From assembly GCF_002836745.1 (NCBI RefSeq), contig NZ_PJAR01000043.1, forward strand, positions 186,001 through 250,000: 64,000 bases of DNA, written 5' to 3'. This document shows positions 27,663-38,191 of this stretch, one piece after another. The notes beneath the pieces were generated by a model. The model was not told where the DNA came from. It did no database searches and saw nothing but the letters and a program-made list of their open reading frames with translations. Position 1 is the first letter of the stretch. Every line of letters starts with the position of its first letter. Both the position numbers and the translations under genes were made by a program. This stretch comes from Glaciecola sp. 33A (GTDB lineage Bacteria > Pseudomonadota > Gammaproteobacteria > Enterobacterales > Alteromonadaceae).

Positions 27663-29155
27663 TGAGACTGGCCAAGTTTAACCCTTTTAATTCCTTATTC
27701 GGTCGCGTTTTTATTTGGTTTTGGACTGCATTATTGGTTATCTTGTTGAGTGCTTTTTTCCTAGCCAAGCAATTGACCGACGTTTTGGAGGTAAATGCAG
27801 TCAGCCAACAGCAAGAGTCTGAGACTGCGTTAATAATGCAACGTTTTAGAAACGTAGTTGAGCGTAGCAACAACTTAAATCAATCATTGCGCAGGCTAGG
27901 GCAGCGTAAGGGCATTCACATAGTGGCCATAAATACGAAGACAAACCAACTTAATGCCAGTTTTCCTGCTCCTCTATCTCGCAATATCGATGAGTTAAAC
28001 GCGTTCGTTGAAAGCGACAGTCCGTTACTTATCAGGCTCAATAATATGGAATTTGTGGGTCCATATGAAGTGATCTTCAAGGGCTCCAAATATAAAATAT
28101 ATTTTGGACGTTTGCTGCTGCGATCGGAACGACATATGAGGCCTCGTTCTACAGTGGCAATTTCTGGCTTGGCGTTAGCTATTTTGCTCAGTACTGTATT
28201 TTGCTTTGCGCTGGTGCTAAGTATTACGAAACCGTTGGGTTCCCTGCGGTTAGCCAGCAACCGTTTGGCCAAAGGTGATTTGACCACTCGCATTGAAGGT
28301 CTTGAAAATAGAAAAGATGAAGTGGGCCATTTGGCTGAAGATTTCAATACAATGGCGACTCGTTTGCAAAGCTTAATTGACAGCCAAAAACAGTTGATGG
28401 CAAACGTATCGCATGAATTACGCACTCCATTAACCCGCTTGCAGTTAGCTGTCGCCTTGCTAGAGGACCAGCTCAACGCGCAGACTGGAGACAGTATAAA
28501 CAGTCAGCATGCAAAGCACTTGTCACGAATTGAAAACGAAATTGTCAAGATGGATCAGATGATTGGACAGGTACTCACATTGGCTAAAATAAACGCCTCT
28601 ATGCAACGCGTTGACCTTCAAGAAATGACGCTGACAGCGCTGTTAAATAACGTCTTACAGGATGCACAGTTTGAAGCTGAAGCAATGAATAAGTCACTGC
28701 TTGTGAGCATTATTCCTGAGGTTAGCATTAAAGCTGACATGATTTTACTGATCAGTGCGATTGAAAATATCCTTCGCAATGCAATTCGTTTTGCCGTCAA
28801 TGAGGTGAACTGTGAACTCAACATTGCGGCGCACAATTTGGTTACAGACTTTGTTGAAATTGTCATTAATGATGACGGAGTAGGAATGTCTGCTGCGGAA
28901 TTAAAAACCGTGTTTGACCCATTCTTTCGTGGCAGCCACCAAGTACATGAAGTGAGTAAAGGAGCTGGACTTGGTTTGTCTATTGCGAAAGCTGCGATCG
29001 AAATGCATGGCGGCAGTATCCAAGTTAAAGCGCGCTTTGATAAAGATATTAGCCAAGCCCATATTCAGGAAGGTAAAAGAAGTTGTGCAGAACAATCGCC
29101 TTTAACGGGCTTATCAGTGATAATACGATTACCTATTTTCAGTAAAACCTCATAG
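27662..29155 (+). CDS. cpxA: Envelope stress sensor histidine kinase CpxA
   Basis: Inner-membrane sensor kinase of 497 residues. TM1 is at about 15-37, then a periplasmic sensor domain to about 160, TM2 (about 162-185) and a HAMP domain. The H-box VSHELRTPLTRL has phospho-accepting His251, followed by N-box (NILRNAIRFA), DDGVGMS and GAGLGLSIAKAAIEMHGG ATP-binding motifs. It is translationally coupled to cpxR. The periplasmic segment is of normal CpxA size. Confidence 0.91.
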   Translation: MRLAKFNPFNSLFGRVFIWFWTALLVILLSAFFLAKQLTDVLEVNAVSQQQESETALIMQRFRNVVERSNNLNQSLRRLGQRKGIHIVAINTKTNQLNASFPAPLSRNIDELNAFVESDSPLLIRLNNMEFVGPYEVIFKGSKYKIYFGRLLLRSERHMRPRSTVAISGLALAILLSTVFCFALVLSITKPLGSLRLASNRLAKGDLTTRIEGLENRKDEVGHLAEDFNTMATRLQSLIDSQKQLMANVSHELRTPLTRLQLAVALLEDQLNAQTGDSINSQHAKHLSRIENEIVKMDQMIGQVLTLAKINASMQRVDLQEMTLTALLNNVLQDAQFEAEAMNKSLLVSIIPEVSIKADMILLISAIENILRNAIRFAVNEVNCELNIAAHNLVTDFVEIVINDDGVGMSAAELKTVFDPFFRGSHQVHEVSKGAGLGLSIAKAAIEMHGGSIQVKARFDKDISQAHIQEGKRSCAEQSPLTGLSVIIRLPIFSKTS

Positions 29156-29162
29156 CGATTGC

Positions 29163-30191
29163 ATGCAGTTAACCAAAGAAACCGAATTACCAGAAAAGTT
29201 TGATACTTATATCAAGCCTTGGTTTGAACATAATATGGCATCTGGATTCTGGATGCTCAGTGACGGTACTTCACTGCACTATCGGTATGCTCATCACAAT
29301 GAAGCAAAATCAATTATCGTTATTTCATCTGGGCGCGTTGAATGTGCTGCCAAATACGCTGAACTGATCTATGACCTACATCAAAATGGGCATTCGGTAT
29401 TTATTCATGACCATCGTGGACAGGGCTTGTCTACGCGGCTAAAAGAAAATCCACAGCTTGGTTATATTAACGATTTTAATCAGTATATAATTGATTTTAA
29501 TGATATTATTGATAACGTTTTATTTCCGATACTGGATGATAAGTACCTCAAAGCAAGTCAACAGAAGTCTAATGGCCCGGCTATCATGCTGCAACAAACT
29601 TACCCGCCATTGCATTTACTCTGTCATTCGATGGGGAGCGCAGTGGGAGCGCTGCTTGTCAGGGCAAGACCCAAATTATTTTCCAAAGCCGTGTTTTGTT
29701 CACCTATGTTTGGGATCACGCCTCCGCTTCCGCCATGGATCATGACTATATTAGTTCGACTTGGTGTTGTTTTTAACCAGCTTAGAGGAAAAAAGACCAG
29801 CTATTTTTTTGGGCACGACGACTACATGCCAACGGCTTTTTATAAAAATCGCTTAATGAGCAGTAAGGTTAGGTATGATATTTTTCGCAAAACTTATGCA
29901 CAGCAGCCTGAACTGCAATTAGGGGGGGTTACTTATGAGTGGCTTTACGCATCATTAGTGGCTATGAAAGAGATACGCCAGCAGGCCAGTAAAATTACTG
30001 TGCCTTGTATTATTTTATATTCTGGCGCGGACACGGTTGTAGCTAACGAGGAGATTGAGCAAGTAATTAATGATATTAAAGACTGCGAATCAACCTTGAT
30101 CCCAGAAGCGCTGCACGAATTATTTTTCGAAAAAGACAAGTTTAGGGTGCCTGCATTAACCAAGATCCTAAGCTACTTTTCAACACCCTGA
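29163..30191 (+). CDS. Alpha/beta hydrolase, lysophospholipase L2-like
   Basis: A 342-residue alpha/beta hydrolase with nucleophile Ser156 in LLCHSMGSAVG, a plausible acid in SGADTVVANEE and histidine in ALHELFFEKD. The N-terminal segment SSGRVECAAKYAELIYDLHQNGHSVF and HDHRGQGLS match the monoglyceride lipase/lysophospholipase (PldB) group, and length equals that of E. coli PldB. No signal peptide is seen. It starts 8 bases after cpxA, so it is probably in the Cpx operon. Substrate is inferred only from family. Confidence 0.82.
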   Translation: MQLTKETELPEKFDTYIKPWFEHNMASGFWMLSDGTSLHYRYAHHNEAKSIIVISSGRVECAAKYAELIYDLHQNGHSVFIHDHRGQGLSTRLKENPQLGYINDFNQYIIDFNDIIDNVLFPILDDKYLKASQQKSNGPAIMLQQTYPPLHLLCHSMGSAVGALLVRARPKLFSKAVFCSPMFGITPPLPPWIMTILVRLGVVFNQLRGKKTSYFFGHDDYMPTAFYKNRLMSSKVRYDIFRKTYAQQPELQLGGVTYEWLYASLVAMKEIRQQASKITVPCIILYSGADTVVANEEIEQVINDIKDCESTLIPEALHELFFEKDKFRVPALTKILSYFSTP

Positions 30192-30220
30192 CTGGATTAG
30201 TATCGACGTTAAAGGCTTCT

Positions 30221-30694
30221 TTACAAATCTATATCTGGCATACCAAAACCAAGTTGACGCCATGCTTCGTAACTTACAATCGCGATTGAGTTGGACAGGT
30301 TTAGGCTACGGGCATTCGCTAACATCGGGATCCTTATACGCCTGCTTGGGGCAAAAGCGTTGCGAATATCGTCAGGTAAGCCCGAGGTCTCTGAGCCGAA
30401 TAACAGAACATCACCTGCTTGATAAGTGGGTTCGTCATGTGGAATTGAACCTTTGGTGGTTAATGCAAAAATTCTTCTGTCCCCTATTTCTTGCAAAAAC
30501 GCATTATAATTTTTATGAATGGTTACGTTAGCAAGGTCACGATAATCGAGGGATGCCCTCCTTAGTTGCTTCTCTTCCATACTGAAACCCAACGGCTCGA
30601 TAAGATGCAAATGACAACCATTATTCGAGCATAGTCTGATAGCGTTACCTGTGTTTGGCGCAATTTGTGGTTCGAAAAGAGCAATATGAAACAT
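30221..30694 (-). CDS. trmL: tRNA (cytidine/uridine-34-2'-O)-methyltransferase
   Basis: SPOUT-class methyltransferase that modifies the wobble base of certain leucine tRNAs. The 157-residue protein shows [26 protein letters not shown] and the C-terminal knot residues [15 protein letters not shown], all hallmarks of TrmL. It is the last gene of secB-gpsA-trmL and converges on the hydrolase gene. Confidence 0.94.
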   Translation of the reverse strand: MFHIALFEPQIAPNTGNAIRLCSNNGCHLHLIEPLGFSMEEKQLRRASLDYRDLANVTIHKNYNAFLQEIGDRRIFALTTKGSIPHDEPTYQAGDVLLFGSETSGLPDDIRNAFAPSRRIRIPMLANARSLNLSNSIAIVSYEAWRQLGFGMPDIDL

Positions 30695-30739
30695 GAATTT
30701 ATGTTACCTACCATTATCGTTAATATGTCAGTGCGGTGA

Positions 30740-31762
30740 CTATTCTTGGGTTTGTTCGCGGCTTAATAACGCAACAGCAGCTTCTGTTGCTGGCTTGCCT
30801 TTATACAATACTTGATATATTTGTTCGCAAATTGGCATTTCTATGCAGTTGGCTTTTGAAAGTAATCTTACTTCTTCGGTGTTACGATAGCCTTCAACTA
30901 CTTGGCCAATGCTGTGTATTGCTGCATCGACCGACATGCCTTGACCTAAAGCTAAACCAAAGCGTCGATTCCTAGATTGGTTATCGGTGCAAGTTAACAC
31001 TAAATCGCCTAAACCGGCCATGCCCATAAAGGTTTCTTGTTTTGCCCCGATTGCCAAGCCGAGCCTGCTCATCTCAGCCAGTCCACGGGTGATTAAGGCG
31101 ATACGTGCGTTAGCACCAAAACCTAAACCATCAGCTAAACCAGCACCGATTGCAATGACGTTTTTAACCGCTCCACCTAATTGAACGCCAATTAAATCAT
31201 CGTTTTTATAAACACGAAACCCTTTGGAGCAATGCAGTTTTTGTGAAAACGATCCACAAAGCTTTGCGTTAGTCGAAGACAACGTAATGGCTGTGGGTAG
31301 GCCTGCAACCATTTCTTTAGCAAATGTTGGACCCGAGACGACAGCGAAAGGAATAGTGTCACCAAGTACGTCAAAAGCAACTTCTTGCAATATTCTCCCA
31401 GTACCAGGTTCTAGGCCTTTGGTTGCCCAAATTAATCTATGTTGCTCAGTTAGATACGGCTTAATAGCCTGTAGACTTTCTTTAAATGCATGACTAGGGA
31501 CAACAACAAGCACATCTCTTGCGCTTTGCAGTGTTTGTTTTAGATTGGAGGAGACTAAAAGCGCATCGGGGAATATTGCATTTGGCAGGTACTTATTATT
31601 ACGACGAGTCTTGCGCATTGCAGAAACGTGTTGTTTATCACGTCCCCACAGTACTGTTGGATTACCATTTCGAGCCAAAACAAACGCTAGCGCAGTGCCG
31701 TATGAACCAGCACCAATTACGGCTATGCCTGACTCGAATTTGTTATCCGTTGCTTGCTTCAC
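30740..31762 (-). CDS. gpsA: Glycerol-3-phosphate dehydrogenase [NAD(P)+]
   Basis: Makes sn-glycerol 3-phosphate for phospholipid synthesis. The 340-residue protein has the nucleotide-binding motif [17 protein letters not shown], the [11 protein letters not shown] and SGPTFAKE segments, catalytic lysine region [16 protein letters not shown], and [20 protein letters not shown]. It begins 6 bases after secB, an order kept across gammaproteobacteria. Confidence 0.96.
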   Translation of the reverse strand: MKQATDNKFESGIAVIGAGSYGTALAFVLARNGNPTVLWGRDKQHVSAMRKTRRNNKYLPNAIFPDALLVSSNLKQTLQSARDVLVVVPSHAFKESLQAIKPYLTEQHRLIWATKGLEPGTGRILQEVAFDVLGDTIPFAVVSGPTFAKEMVAGLPTAITLSSTNAKLCGSFSQKLHCSKGFRVYKNDDLIGVQLGGAVKNVIAIGAGLADGLGFGANARIALITRGLAEMSRLGLAIGAKQETFMGMAGLGDLVLTCTDNQSRNRRFGLALGQGMSVDAAIHSIGQVVEGYRNTEEVRLLSKANCIEMPICEQIYQVLYKGKPATEAAVALLSREQTQE

Positions 31763-31768
31763 TAGTTA

Positions 31769-32281
31769 TTATGAATCAAGCTGTTGTGGTGCGTCAGTTG
31801 CGCCGGCTTGCTCAGCCCGTTTTTGCATGTAAGCTGCAAAAATGGCGTCGAAGTTTACAGGTGCCAAGTTAAGTGGTGGGAAAGTACCACGATTAACTAA
31901 GTTTGAAACAGCTTCACGAGCATATGGAAAAAGCATGTTCGGGCAGAATGAACCCAAAGTGTGTGCTTTATTTTGATCGGGCATTTCGCCCAAGGCAAAA
32001 ATACCAGCTTGCTGAACTTCACATAAAAATGCGGTGTCTTCGCCAAGCATTGCAGTCACAGTTACTGATAAGACAACTTCATATAAATTAGCTTCAATTT
32101 CGTTTGTGCGTGTATCGATATCAAGCTTTACTTCTGGCTTCCACTCTTTTTGGAAAATGCTAGGACTGTTAGGCGTCTCAAACGAAATATCTCTAGTGTA
32201 GATGCGTTGAACGCTAAATTGTGCGCCTTGTTGAGCCTGTTCTGGTTCTGGTGCCACTGGTGTGTTGTTGTCTTCGGCCAT
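31769..32281 (-). CDS. secB: Protein-export chaperone SecB
   Basis: Cytosolic tetrameric chaperone that keeps preproteins unfolded and delivers them to SecA. The 170-residue protein has [19 protein letters not shown], ...[13 protein letters not shown], and [33 protein letters not shown], all diagnostic. The N-terminus is acidic and low-complexity. A terminator separates it from grxC upstream, so secB probably has its own promoter. Confidence 0.97.
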   Translation of the reverse strand: MAEDNNTPVAPEPEQAQQGAQFSVQRIYTRDISFETPNSPSIFQKEWKPEVKLDIDTRTNEIEANLYEVVLSVTVTAMLGEDTAFLCEVQQAGIFALGEMPDQNKAHTLGSFCPNMLFPYAREAVSNLVNRGTFPPLNLAPVNFDAIFAAYMQKRAEQAGATDAPQQLDS

Positions 32282-32325
32282 GAATTATTCCTATCGATAT
32301 TTCTTATCGTTATATTGTTTGAAAA

Positions 32326-32355
32326 TAAAAAAAGGCTATGGGTCCATAACCTTTT
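32326..32355 (-). terminator. Rho-independent terminator after grxC
   Basis: On the minus strand AAAGGTTATGG pairs with CCATAGCCTTT (one mismatch) and is followed by seven Ts. It lies between the grxC stop (32415) and the secB start (32281). Confidence 0.75.
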
Positions 32356-32414
32356 AAATTGTGTGATTTAGCACTCAATGAACAAATGCCCATATCTTGC
32401 TTAGTCGCTCCTGA

Positions 32415-32672
32415 TTAAGCGTTCAAAACGGCGTCAAGCTTACCAGCTGACTCTAATGCGAATAACTCATCACAGCCGCCTACATGTGTTTCGCCAATAA
32501 AAATCTGTGGAACAGATGTTTTTCCCTGCGCACGTTCAATCATGACAGGACGTAATTCTGGATTTTTGTCAATTTCATAATCAGTAAACGTGATACCTTT
32601 CTGGCCTAACAGAGATTTGGCTCGAGTGCAATATGGACAAAAACCTCTGGTAAATAACTCTACTTTTTGCAT
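32415..32672 (-). CDS. grxC: Glutaredoxin 3
   Basis: Glutathione-dependent dithiol oxidoreductase of 85 residues with active site CPYC (GFCPYCTRAKSLL), TSVPQIFIG (cis-proline) and HVGGCDEL, the GrxC signature. It is preceded by the rhodanese gene with a 14-base gap, probably one transcript. Confidence 0.96.
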   Translation of the reverse strand: MQKVELFTRGFCPYCTRAKSLLGQKGITFTDYEIDKNPELRPVMIERAQGKTSVPQIFIGETHVGGCDELFALESAGKLDAVLNA

Positions 32673-32686
32673 GTTTAACTATTCTC

Positions 32687-33121
32687 TTATTTGGAGACGG
32701 GAAGGCTGGCTGATTGCCATGCGTTCATTCCGCCCTTTAAAACGGTGACTTTTTCAAAGCCCACTTTTAGCATCTGAGCAGCTGTCTTTTTCGCTGTTGC
32801 TCCCATTGCGCATACTACAATAATGGGCTTATCTTTCGAGTTTTCAAGCTTAGCGAAGTTTCCGTTTTTTAGCTCTTCAGCTTTTATTTGCTTAGAACCT
32901 AAGATATGTCCTGCTTTGAATTCATTTGTTGCGCGAGTGTCTAGCACAATCGCGTCTTCTCTGTTCATTAACAAAGTAGCTTCATGCGTGGACAGCTCTT
33001 TAATTGGGGACAATGCCGCACCAACATAGGAATAAATGATAAGTCCTACTATCACTACCCAAGAGATTGATAAAATTGAAATCAATGTCGAACTGGTAGC
33101 AAACTCTATTATTTGGTCCAT
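32687..33121 (-). CDS. Membrane-anchored rhodanese-like protein (YibN type)
   Basis: Single-domain rhodanese with an N-terminal membrane helix (about 16-37). The rhodanese domain spans about 50-140, with VLDTRATNEFKAGHI and the active-site loop VVCAMGATAKKTA, whose cysteine is present. The ATG at 33121 (144 residues) is preferred because a GAG lies 7 bases upstream and the length matches E. coli YibN; an ATG at 33136 has its only purine run directly abutting. It clusters with grxC and secB as in enterobacteria. The sulfur acceptor is unknown. Confidence 0.88.
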   Translation of the reverse strand: MDQIIEFATSSTLISILSISWVVIVGLIIYSYVGAALSPIKELSTHEATLLMNREDAIVLDTRATNEFKAGHILGSKQIKAEELKNGNFAKLENSKDKPIIVVCAMGATAKKTAAQMLKVGFEKVTVLKGGMNAWQSASLPVSK

Positions 33122-33402
33122 AAAAAACTCTGTCATCCTGTTACTGGTTCAAGTTGGCAAAGTATATAGAAAAAAAGGACAGAAACCAGCATTTAAGCGG
33201 TTTCATGTGTAATTCTTTTTAACTTGAATACCCTAAGTACGGGTATAAGAACGGTTTTACGCAACAAAATTCTCTGTTATTGACAACGAATTGTGGAAAT
33301 GGACATAAAAATAAGCATAAACAGTTTATAACACGACGTTTTATTGATAACTTGAGCCTTGGGTTTATTCTCTTTTTGTTACATCAAATTTCAAGGTTAA
33401 TC

Positions 33403-34938
33403 ATGGCAAACACTAAAACAACATTAGCTCTTATCATATTAGATGGTTGGGGATATCGAGAAGAAACGACCAACAATGCCATCGCGTTGGCCAATACTCC
33501 TGTGTTAGATGACTTATTTGCAAACCGACCAAGTACGTTAATCTCAGGGTCAGGAATCGATGTAGGGCTACCTGATGGTCAAATGGGAAATTCAGAAGTA
33601 GGCCACGTCAATCTCGGCGCAGGTCGTGTTGTTTACCAAGATTTTAGCAAAATCACCCAAGCGATTAGCGACGGCAGCTTTAAAAGCAATCCGGTTATTG
33701 TGGCTACCATAGATAAGGCTGTTGCTGCAGGCAAAGCCGTTCATATTATGGGGTTACTGTCGTCAGGGGGCGTTCATTCGCATGAAGAACACCTATTTGC
33801 TGCCGCAACATTAGCCGCCGAGAAAGGCGCAAAGAAAATTTATCTGCATGGATTCACGGATGGCAGAGACACACCACCAAGAAGCGCTGCGTCGTCAATT
33901 AAAGTGGCAGAGAAAGTATTTGCTGAGTTAGGTGTTGGTCAAGTTGCTAGTATTGTCGGACGTTACTTTGCGATGGATCGTGACAATCGCTGGGATCGGG
34001 TTCAACAAGCCTATGATTTGATTGTTTCAGCGCAAGCTGCTTATTCATATGCTACTGCCTCTGATGCACTTGCAGCGGCTTACTCGCGTGATGAAAACGA
34101 TGAATTCGTAAAAGCGTCCGTAATAGGCGGTTATGAAGGTGTTGAGGACGGTGATGCCATTTTATTTATGAATTTTAGAGCTGACCGAGCACGCGCAATA
34201 TCGCATGCGATGGTTGACGCTGATTTTAGTGGCTTTGAGCGTAGTAAAGTGATGCATACAGAATTTATGATGCTGACAGAATATGAATCTAATTTGCCTG
34301 TTCCATGCGCATATCCACCAACACCGTTGGTTAATGTCATGGGCGATTGGTTGGCTAAAAATGATAAGACTCAACTTCGCATTAGCGAAACTGAAAAATT
34401 TGCGCATGTTACTTTTTTCTATAGCGGCGGCAAAGAAGACGAATATCCTGGTGAAAAACGTATTCTGATCCCTTCACCAGACGTAGCAACTTACGATTTG
34501 CAGCCAGAAATGAACTCAGAGAAGCTCACTGATGAACTAGTAGCAGCAATAAAATCACGAGAATTCGATGTGATTATTTGTAACTACCCAAATGGCGATA
34601 TGGTCGGTCACACCGGTAAGTTAGACGCTGCCATTCAAGCGTGTGAAGCAGTTGATCACTGCATTGGTCGCATTATTAACGCTTTAAAAGAAGTTGGCGC
34701 AGAGTGTTTGATTACAGCCGATCACGGTAACGCAGAGCAAATGGTCGACCCTGAAACCGGTGTATCACACACAGCGCACACGAGTGAGCCGATGCCATTT
34801 ATTTACGTCGGCCGCGACGCGACGCCAAGAAGCGGTGGTACACTTAGTGATGTAGCGCCAACAATGTTGCATTTGATGGGCATGCAACAACCAGCTGAAA
34901 TGACGGGTAAAACCATTATGACGCTGAAAACCAGCTAA
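33403..34938 (+). CDS. gpmI: 2,3-bisphosphoglycerate-independent phosphoglycerate mutase
   Basis: Glycolytic interconversion of 3- and 2-phosphoglycerate using two Mn ions. The start at ATG 33403 (511 residues) follows AAGG and gives the family N-terminus with metal-binding Asp14 ([11 protein letters not shown]). Nucleophile Ser64 lies in [46 protein letters not shown] and [10 protein letters not shown] are all present. Upstream in-frame codons to 33280 look untranslated. It is divergent from the rhodanese gene. Confidence 0.96.
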   Translation: MANTKTTLALIILDGWGYREETTNNAIALANTPVLDDLFANRPSTLISGSGIDVGLPDGQMGNSEVGHVNLGAGRVVYQDFSKITQAISDGSFKSNPVIVATIDKAVAAGKAVHIMGLLSSGGVHSHEEHLFAAATLAAEKGAKKIYLHGFTDGRDTPPRSAASSIKVAEKVFAELGVGQVASIVGRYFAMDRDNRWDRVQQAYDLIVSAQAAYSYATASDALAAAYSRDENDEFVKASVIGGYEGVEDGDAILFMNFRADRARAISHAMVDADFSGFERSKVMHTEFMMLTEYESNLPVPCAYPPTPLVNVMGDWLAKNDKTQLRISETEKFAHVTFFYSGGKEDEYPGEKRILIPSPDVATYDLQPEMNSEKLTDELVAAIKSREFDVIICNYPNGDMVGHTGKLDAAIQACEAVDHCIGRIINALKEVGAECLITADHGNAEQMVDPETGVSHTAHTSEPMPFIYVGRDATPRSGGTLSDVAPTMLHLMGMQQPAEMTGKTIMTLKTS

Positions 34939-34961
34939 TCTGTTTCTTTAAAGGCAATGGA

Positions 34962-36113
34962 ATGAAGTTGAGCTTAAAAAAAATAGTGTATGGTCTAAGC
35001 AGTTATCTGTTAGCTGCCGGGCTTATTTTGCCTGTTCCACAGGCACTTGCGCAAGATGCCGACTTAGCCACTATTCAAGAAAAGATAAAACAAACGCAAG
35101 CACAACTCGACACTAAGCTCAAGTCGTCTGAGCGTTTACAGCAAGAACTTAAACTTGCTGAACTTGAAATTGCTAAAACCGCAACACAATTAAATCAAAC
35201 TGATACATCATTAAAGACAACACGCAGCGAAAAAATCAAACTTGAAGGCGAAAAGTCACGAATTTCAAATGTGATTAAAGATCAACAAAAACAACTAGCA
35301 GGTCAGCTTAAATCGGCTTTTATGGCAGGTAACTACGATTTTGCAAAGATGTTTTTTAATCAAGACGATGCTGGTCGATTTGAGCGAACCCTTACCTATT
35401 ATAATTATCTGAATAAAGCGCGTCAGGACGAAATTGGTAAATTTAGAGCCCTTGTGTTTGAGCTTGAGCAATTAAACATAAAGTTAGTGGATAAGACTGA
35501 ACGCTTGGAAGGATTGTTGGTGGCGCAAAAACAACAAAGTAGTCAATTAAGAGAACAACAAACATCGCGTCATCAGAAATTGAAACAATTGGACCGACAG
35601 ATCAAGTCAGACACGGTTAGAGTTGCGCAGCTTCAACAGGAAGAACGTGCTTTAATGAATGCTATTGAACAAGCTGAAATTGATGCCAGAAGTAGAATAA
35701 GAGATGAAGATGTGGTGTTGGTTGGGTTAGCGCCATCGAAAGGTAAACTAACGCGTCCCGCCTCTGGACAAATTCAACAACTATTCGGTAAAAGAAGGCA
35801 AGGACAAGTTCTCTGGAAAGGCATTGTGGTTAATAGTAGCGAAGGCTCACCGGTGCGGGCTGTGTATGATGGTAAAGTACTCTATGCAGACTGGCTAAAG
35901 GGATTTGGCTTGGTAACGATAGTCGATCATGGCGAGGGATACATGACTGTATATGGACGTAACCAAGCATTGTTGAAACAGCCAGGAGACTCTGTCTTAC
36001 AGGGCGAAACGATCGGCTTAGTGGGCAGTAGCGGTGGTCAAATGAGCTCAGGTTTGTACTTTGAAATTCGCCACAAAGGCAAAGCACTTAACCCTAAAAG
36101 CTGGCTAAAATAG
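34962..36113 (+). CDS. envC: Murein hydrolase activator EnvC
   Basis: Periplasmic activator of AmiA/AmiB amidases at the septum, controlled by FtsEX, which is also encoded here (61391-63060). The 383-residue protein has a signal peptide (to ALAQ, about residue 30), a long coiled coil (about 35-245) and a C-terminal LytM/M23-like domain (about 265-380). In the LytM domain the catalytic metal ligands appear incomplete, as is normal for EnvC. It follows gpmI by 23 bases. Its 3' end overlaps the convergent NRAMP-like gene by 9 bases. Confidence 0.93.
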   Translation: MKLSLKKIVYGLSSYLLAAGLILPVPQALAQDADLATIQEKIKQTQAQLDTKLKSSERLQQELKLAELEIAKTATQLNQTDTSLKTTRSEKIKLEGEKSRISNVIKDQQKQLAGQLKSAFMAGNYDFAKMFFNQDDAGRFERTLTYYNYLNKARQDEIGKFRALVFELEQLNIKLVDKTERLEGLLVAQKQQSSQLREQQTSRHQKLKQLDRQIKSDTVRVAQLQQEERALMNAIEQAEIDARSRIRDEDVVLVGLAPSKGKLTRPASGQIQQLFGKRRQGQVLWKGIVVNSSEGSPVRAVYDGKVLYADWLKGFGLVTIVDHGEGYMTVYGRNQALLKQPGDSVLQGETIGLVGSSGGQMSSGLYFEIRHKGKALNPKSWLK

Positions 36114-37310
36114 TAGGCTTGAGAGCGTGTTACCGCCCAGTACAGTAATGACAATGAGTATGCAGCCAGCAACAAGATTACTAAACAGTGTATTTGTATG
36201 CGCCTTCATTATTTTCTTTTGATTCATAACATAGAGTAAAAATAATACCGAAATTGGCAATAATAGAGCATTAGAGGCTTGAGCTAAAACGATAACGGCC
36301 AAGGGTTTAAAGCCTGAAGTTGCTATTAACACACCACACAATAATATGGCGATGCAAACCAGTTTGAACTCCTTCGCCTGAAGTGTAGGTTGCCATCCAA
36401 ATAAACCACAAATGGCGTACCCTGCAGCCAATGGGGCTGTTATTGCACTGGTTAAACCGGCAGAAAACAAACCAAGAGCAAAAAACAGGTTTGCGTAATC
36501 ACCCAAAATAGGCTCTAGTTGTGAGGCAATATTACCTGGGGAAAGCACGTTATCAGTTAAGTAAAAAGCATTAGCAGCACAGGACATAATAGCAAAGGTA
36601 ACGATACCTCCCAGTCCAATGGATGCAAATAACTGTTGCTTGTGTGCCGGCAGATGAGCACTAATCTCAGATTCAGAAAGGGTTGCCTCAAGCGACTGTT
36701 TTGCACTTAAGCCGGCGTGAAGAAATAAATTATAAGGGACAATCGTGGTGCCAATAATAGCAAGTAATAACGATGTGTCGGACAATCCTAGGTCAGATAA
36801 ACCACTCATTAATGCGGTCGTGTCGACACCCGCAATTAGCATAATAGTAACAAATACAACGCTCATTAAAGTGACTAAGCCAATGAGCACTTTTTCAAGC
36901 AAATGATAGCGATTACTGAGCAGTAGAACAAAAGCAATAGCGCCTAAAATAAAAACCCACACGATTATGCTACCGGGTAATACATTCGCCAAGCCAAGTG
37001 CTGCACCGGTTAAATTACCACCTTCATATGCGGCATTACCTACTCCAATAGCGGTACAAACAAGAATGATGCTAAACCACTTGATAAGATTATTTTGACT
37101 AATATTCACGATGGCTTCGGACAAGCCTTTGCCGCTAACTAAGCCCAGCCGAGAGGCCATTTCTTGCAGAATGTAAGTAGCAAGAATTGAAAAGCAAAGC
37201 GCCCAGACAAGTCCGTATCCGAGGCTTGCACCGGCCATGGAAGCGGTTGTTACTGTTCCGGGACCAATAAATGCTGCAGCAATGACAAGGCCTGTTTTTC
37301 CTGATTTCAT
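36105..37310 (-). CDS. Divergent NRAMP-family transporter
   Basis: A polytopic membrane protein of 401 residues with about 11 helices and overall NRAMP pattern. The start at 37310 is chosen because GGAAGG lies 6 bases upstream; the ATG at 37331 lacks a site. The TM1 metal motif DPGN reads GPGT (16-19), and the TM6 MPH motif reads VPY (191-193, in TIVPYNLFLHAG). The residues that bind Mn/Fe in canonical members are therefore missing, and the substrate may not be Mn2+. It stands alone, convergent with envC. Confidence 0.85.
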   Translation of the reverse strand: MKSGKTGLVIAAAFIGPGTVTTASMAGASLGYGLVWALCFSILATYILQEMASRLGLVSGKGLSEAIVNISQNNLIKWFSIILVCTAIGVGNAAYEGGNLTGAALGLANVLPGSIIVWVFILGAIAFVLLLSNRYHLLEKVLIGLVTLMSVVFVTIMLIAGVDTTALMSGLSDLGLSDTSLLLAIIGTTIVPYNLFLHAGLSAKQSLEATLSESEISAHLPAHKQQLFASIGLGGIVTFAIMSCAANAFYLTDNVLSPGNIASQLEPILGDYANLFFALGLFSAGLTSAITAPLAAGYAICGLFGWQPTLQAKEFKLVCIAILLCGVLIATSGFKPLAVIVLAQASNALLLPISVLFLLYVMNQKKIMKAHTNTLFSNLVAGCILIVITVLGGNTLSSLLF

Positions 37311-37415
37311 GTGTAACCTTCCCCAAAACATGTTTTTTAGTTGTTATTCGCTTGGAATTCCCTTTATCATCTATTGCATTGTTCGAATTCGCAAATTTAA
37401 GTCTTTACATTAATC

Positions 37416-38051
37416 ATGGATCTACTGCTAATTTATCAAAACTCAGATATCGTCGATGTTTTGCATTCACGATATTACGTCGAAGGCATAATATTTGGTG
37501 CGGGTGTTTCACCCGAAATACCGATGCCAGATGTCTGGTTGCCATGGGCCATCAAACATCATGGTCAGATGCAAAATAATCAACAAGCTGATGTGATTAC
37601 AGATGTATTGTTTGACTACTTTAAGTATTGCCTGCAGCAGATGAAAGACAACGCTCAAAGTATACCAAATTACGGTGTTTTTGAAGATGATAGCGATAAG
37701 TGGGGTGTAAGCTCTCCGCTGTCGCAATGGTTGCAAGGCCTGCTTACTGCCCATTCAAGTATGGAGCCAGTGTGGCAAAATGCGTGGCAATTAATGCAAG
37801 ATAAAAGTCCTAATAATGCGCCGGTGTTGGCCAAAAAGCTGAAACACAGTTTAGGCATGTTTAGCACATTTGCAGATGTTGAGCTTGCGATCGAGCAAGC
37901 GAAGAAGCGAGGGCAAATGGATTTTGAGAATAAACTGTCATCAATAGCGCCATCACTGCCTGATGCGTTTAATACTTATGTTTCAATTTCTGGGGAGCTT
38001 GCAAGTTACTTGCCGAATCAGTTTGAGACTTTTGTGCAAACACCAGTTTAG
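37416..38051 (+). CDS. UPF0149 (YecA/YgfB-like) family protein
   Basis: Small soluble protein of 211 residues, mainly helical. The pattern LHSRYYVEGIIFGAGVSPEIPMPDVWLPW near the N-terminus and the SQWLQGLLTAHSSM segment fit the UPF0149 family, in which members have no settled biochemical role. The C-terminal SEC-C zinc motif found in some YecA proteins is absent. A lone gene; the start codon has no strong ribosome site. Confidence 0.6.
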   Translation: MDLLLIYQNSDIVDVLHSRYYVEGIIFGAGVSPEIPMPDVWLPWAIKHHGQMQNNQQADVITDVLFDYFKYCLQQMKDNAQSIPNYGVFEDDSDKWGVSSPLSQWLQGLLTAHSSMEPVWQNAWQLMQDKSPNNAPVLAKKLKHSLGMFSTFADVELAIEQAKKRGQMDFENKLSSIAPSLPDAFNTYVSISGELASYLPNQFETFVQTPV

Positions 38052-38191
38052 CTTGTTAATTAAAAGTAGGCCAAGATTCGGCGCTGATTTGCTGCAATAC
38101 TACGGTGCTGAAAATAGTAATCCGAACTATCGTTAGTTGTAATATAAAAAATAGCTTTGTCGTTAAATTCGCCTATCTGCAGCAAAAGGCT

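Noticed and set aside
33228-33246. ATACCC/GGGTAT palindrome upstream of gpmI
   Set aside because: A 6-bp stem with a 7-base loop is too common in sequence of this size to call an operator.
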